This document shows positions 61,325-64,000 of a stretch of 64,000 nucleotides of DNA, in pieces. Origin of the DNA: Pseudochrobactrum asaccharolyticum (lineage in GTDB: Bacteria > Pseudomonadota > Alphaproteobacteria > Rhizobiales > Rhizobiaceae); the NCBI RefSeq assembly GCF_003314995.1, contig NZ_QNRH01000005.1:68633-132632 (forward strand), in the 5' to 3' direction. The notes beneath the pieces were generated by a model, which was not told the DNA's origin, made no database searches, and saw only the letters and a program-made list of their open reading frames with translations. Within the stretch, counting starts at the first letter, position 1. Every line of letters starts with the position of its first letter. The position numbers and the translations under genes are program-made.

Positions 61325-61555
61325 TTACGCATTTGGGCGTTTAATCAGCGGTGCCGCTTTTATAACCAGAGGATGTAGTCCCTCTCCGCCTGCATCAATC
61401 AAATCGAATAATTGTGACCGCATACGCGGCTCCCAGAACATATTGATATGTTTGGCAACACCTGCCGCCTGATCAATCTGCGTCTGCGAACTAAAGAATG
61501 TGGCAATCTGCGATGCCATCATCGGAAGTCGGCTGCGATAAGTATGTTCACTCAT
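61325..61555 (-). CDS. fdsD: formate dehydrogenase delta subunit
   Basis: 76 aa. Short FdsD protein with the typical RLPMMASQIATFFSSQ start and IAGHINMFWEPRMR-like central segment (here VAKHINMFWEPRMRSQLFDL). It is a small subunit required for assembly or stability of NAD-dependent molybdenum formate dehydrogenase. It starts 3 nt after the fdsA stop, so the two are coupled. In Cupriavidus the fdsC/fdhD chaperone gene lies between fdsA and fdsD; here it is absent from this position. Confidence 0.92.
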   Translation of the reverse strand: MSEHTYRSRLPMMASQIATFFSSQTQIDQAAGVAKHINMFWEPRMRSQLFDLIDAGGEGLHPLVIKAAPLIKRPNA

Positions 61556-61558
61556 AGC

Positions 61559-64000
61559 TTAACTCACCGTATCCAAAGCTGTTTCAATATGACGGCTGGC
61601 TTCGGAATGTTCGCGATATTCCTGCTGCCATTGTGTCGGGCCGTTGGATGCGCTGATCTGCACCGCAGTCACCTTATATTCCGGACAGTTGGTTGCCCAA
61701 TCCGAGAAATCTGTGGTCACCACATTGGCCTGTGTGGTCGGGTGGTGGAAGGTCGTGTAGACCACACCCGGTGTCACACGATCTGTAACCAGCGCCCGCA
61801 AGGTTGTTTCACCGGCACGGCTGGCGATTTTCACCCAGTCACCATCACGCAAACCACGCACTTCCGCATCATGCGGATGGATTTCCAGACGATCTTCCGC
61901 ATGCCATGCCACATTCTCGGTACGGCGGGTCTGTGCGCCCACATTATACTGCGACAAAATACGTCCAGTGGTCAGCAGCAGCGGGAAACGCGGGCCTGAG
62001 CGCTCGTCGGTCGCCACATATTCGGTGCGCATGAATTTACCTTTGCCGCGCACGAAATGATCAATATGCATCACCGGCGTGCCGAGCGGTGCTTTGGCAT
62101 TACATGGCCACTGCACGGAACCTTCACGTTCCAGCAATTCATAGGACACATTGGCAAATGTCGGCGTGGTCATGGCAATTTCGTCCATGATCTGCGACGG
62201 ATGCGTATAGTTCCAGTTCAGCCCCATCGCACGGGCAAGGTTCTGCGTCACCTCCCAGTCGGCATAGCCGTTGGTTGGTGTCATGACCTTGCGCACGCGG
62301 TTGATACGACGTTCCGCATTGGTGAATGTACCGTCCTTTTCAAGGAAGGTCGAACCCGGCAGGAAAACATGGGCGAAATTGGCAGTCTCATTGAGGAACA
62401 GGTCCTGCACCACCACACATTCCATAGCCTCCAGACCGGCAGCCACATGGCGGGTATCCGGATCGGACTGCAGAATATCCTCACCCTGAATATAGATACC
62501 CTTGAAGGTGCCTTCCACCGCCGCATCCAGCATATTCGGAATACGCAGACCCGGCTCATCCTGCAGGATCACACCCCAGATATTTTCATAAATCTCGCGG
62601 GTTGCAGGATCGGAAATATGACGATAGCCCGGCAGTTCATGCGGGAATGAGCCCATATCACAGGAGCCCTGCACGTTGTTCTGACCGCGCAGCGGGTTCA
62701 CACCCACGCCCTTGCGGCCGATATTACCGGTGACCATAGCAAGATTAGCAATCGCCATCACGGTGGTGGAACCCTGACTATGCTCGGTTACACCAAGGCC
62801 ATAATAGATTGCACCATTGCCGCCTGTTGCAAACAGACGGGCTGCGCCGCGCACTTCTTGCGCCGGAACACCGGTCAGCAGTTCCACAGCCTCTGGGCTA
62901 TATTGCGGCTGGGAGACGAATTCCACCCAATCACGAAACTCTTCATTCTCGCAACGCTCGCGGATGAAAGCATCATCCTGCAGGCCTTCCGTCACAATCA
63001 CATGCGCCAGCGCGGTCATGATTGCCACGTTTGTGCCCGGACGCAGTGCCAGATGATGTGCTGCCTCAATATGCGGTGAGCGCACCAGATCAATACGGCG
63101 CGGATCAATCACAATCAGCTTGGCACCTTGGCGCAAACGCTTACGCAGGCGCGAACCAAATACCGGATGGCCGTCGGTCGGATTGGCACCGATTACCATC
63201 ACCACATCGGTATGTTCAACACTGTCAAAATCCTGCGTCCCCGCAGAGGTACCGAAAGTCTGGTTCAGACCATAGCCGGTCGGCGAGTGACAAACACGCG
63301 CACAGGTATCGACATTGTTATTGCCGAAACCGGCACGGATCAGTTTCTGCACAAGGAAGGTTTCTTCATTGGTGCAGCGTGACGAGGTAATACCACCGAT
63401 GGAATTGCGCCCGTACTGGGTCTGCAAGCGTTTAAATTCGCTCGCCACACGACCATAGGCTTCTTCCCATGACACTTCGCGCCACGGATCGGTGATCTTT
63501 TCGCGGATCATCGGCTTGAGAATACGGTCTTTGTGATGGGCGTAACCATAAGCAAAGCGGCCTTTAACGCAGGAATGACCACGATTGGCCTTACCGTCTT
63601 TATACGGCACCATACGCACCAGTTCTTCGCCACGCATTTCCGCTTTGAAAGAACAACCGACACCGCAATAAGCACAGGTCGTGACTTTGGAATGTTCCGG
63701 CTGACCGATTTCGATCACCGATTTTTCTGTCAGCGTTGCTGTCGGGCAAGCCTGCACACAGGCACCACAGGACACACATTCCGAACCTAAGAAGCTCTCA
63801 TGCATACCCGGTGAGACGCGGGAATTAAAACCACGCCCTTCAATAGTCAGCGCAAAAGTACCCTGCACTTCCTCACAGGCACGCACGCAGCGTGAGCAGA
63901 CAATACATTTGGAAGGATCATAGGTGAAATACGGATTGCTCTCGTCTTTCGGCATCCATTTTGCATTCAGCGCACCGTCGTTGCGGCCTTGTTTGAACAC
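61559..64000 (-). CDS. fdsA: NAD-dependent formate dehydrogenase alpha subunit (N-terminus beyond right edge)
   Basis: 813 residues visible; about 145 N-terminal residues, including the [2Fe-2S] domain, lie outside. Two [4Fe-4S] motifs come first (CIVCSRCVRACEE and CVSCGACVQACP), then the molybdopterin-domain cluster (CAYCGVGC with the later CVKG cysteine). The Mo-ligand cysteine lies in TCARVCHSPTGYGL (Cys, not selenocysteine). Molybdopterin oxidoreductase motifs follow (GANPTDGHPVFG, NVQGSCDMGSFP, GSTFLEKDGTFTNAERRI), and a C-terminal MoCo-binding domain (LLTTGRILSQYNVG). The protein oxidises formate to CO2 in the cytoplasm and passes electrons to NAD through FdsBG. Those genes should lie just right of the window. 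Confidence 0.95.
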   Translation of the reverse strand: MFKQGRNDGALNAKWMPKDESNPYFTYDPSKCIVCSRCVRACEEVQGTFALTIEGRGFNSRVSPGMHESFLGSECVSCGACVQACPTATLTEKSVIEIGQPEHSKVTTCAYCGVGCSFKAEMRGEELVRMVPYKDGKANRGHSCVKGRFAYGYAHHKDRILKPMIREKITDPWREVSWEEAYGRVASEFKRLQTQYGRNSIGGITSSRCTNEETFLVQKLIRAGFGNNNVDTCARVCHSPTGYGLNQTFGTSAGTQDFDSVEHTDVVMVIGANPTDGHPVFGSRLRKRLRQGAKLIVIDPRRIDLVRSPHIEAAHHLALRPGTNVAIMTALAHVIVTEGLQDDAFIRERCENEEFRDWVEFVSQPQYSPEAVELLTGVPAQEVRGAARLFATGGNGAIYYGLGVTEHSQGSTTVMAIANLAMVTGNIGRKGVGVNPLRGQNNVQGSCDMGSFPHELPGYRHISDPATREIYENIWGVILQDEPGLRIPNMLDAAVEGTFKGIYIQGEDILQSDPDTRHVAAGLEAMECVVVQDLFLNETANFAHVFLPGSTFLEKDGTFTNAERRINRVRKVMTPTNGYADWEVTQNLARAMGLNWNYTHPSQIMDEIAMTTPTFANVSYELLEREGSVQWPCNAKAPLGTPVMHIDHFVRGKGKFMRTEYVATDERSGPRFPLLLTTGRILSQYNVGAQTRRTENVAWHAEDRLEIHPHDAEVRGLRDGDWVKIASRAGETTLRALVTDRVTPGVVYTTFHHPTTQANVVTTDFSDWATNCPEYKVTAVQISASNGPTQWQQEYREHSEASRHIETALDTVS

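Overview
The window reads as chromosome of an alphaproteobacterium, most likely Hyphomicrobiales near Brucella/Ochrobactrum/Pseudochrobactrum. This rests on the gene families (RibN under an FMN riboswitch, OFA transporter beside an Fds-type formate dehydrogenase, many Dpp-type ABC systems), moderate GC in genes, CTAGAG-type intergenic palindromes and two CtrA-like TTAA-N7-TTAA sites. The assignment is inferred from gene content, not from a marker gene. No rRNA, tRNA, IS element, prophage or CRISPR array was recognised.

Layout. 1-11.55 kb: the N-terminal part (at least 3,849 codons, minus strand, running off the left edge) of a giant BapA-like adhesin built from about 34 Ig-like domains, with two apparently identical 2.7-kb blocks 3,471 bp apart. 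11.55-15.0 kb: AT-rich intergenic DNA, an AraC-type regulator and an L,D-transpeptidase lipoprotein with a consensus CtrA box. 15.0-26.4 kb: a fused 5-oxoprolinase/hydantoinase divergent from a winged-helix regulator, a GsiA-like fused ATPase, a solute-binding protein, two permeases and an M14-type carboxypeptidase. 26.7-28.3 kb: formamidase and FmdB. 28.3-32.2 kb: a minus-strand operon of polar amino-acid permease, binding protein, PuuB-like FAD oxidase and Lrp regulator, without an ATPase gene. 32.6-33.9 kb: FMN riboswitch plus RibN-type riboflavin transporter. 34-37.8 kb: EmrAB efflux pump with divergent TetR regulator. 38-40.2 kb: YhhN membrane protein and an aldehyde dehydrogenase, bordered by palindromic repeats. 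40.3-45.8 kb: a bacterial alpha-2-macroglobulin with PAN/apple domain. 46-59.2 kb: a HypT-like LysR regulator and a ten-gene minus-strand peptide-utilisation operon (proline iminopeptidase, S9 peptidase, AbgB-like M20 amidohydrolase, Dpp-type transporter, class-C-type serine hydrolase, MmgE/PrpD protein). 59.5-64 kb: OFA-family MFS transporter, FdsD and most of FdsA.

How the genes fit together. Most of the window serves import and breakdown of peptides, amino acids and amides. Two complete peptide ABC systems are each linked to their own hydrolases. The 15-26 kb set (Gsi-like importer plus oxoprolinase) suggests use of glutathione or pyroglutamyl compounds; this is inference. The 46-59 kb operon would take up and fully hydrolyse peptides, including proline peptides. 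A perfect palindrome before the LysR gene recurs as two half-sites in the operon promoter, so the LysR protein is its likely regulator. Formamidase would feed formate to the formate dehydrogenase at the right edge. Candidate novel points are the adhesin's repeat structure and its out-of-register domain junction, the shared LysR palindrome, the CtrA-like sites before two envelope genes, and the large hairpin inserted in the FMN riboswitch.
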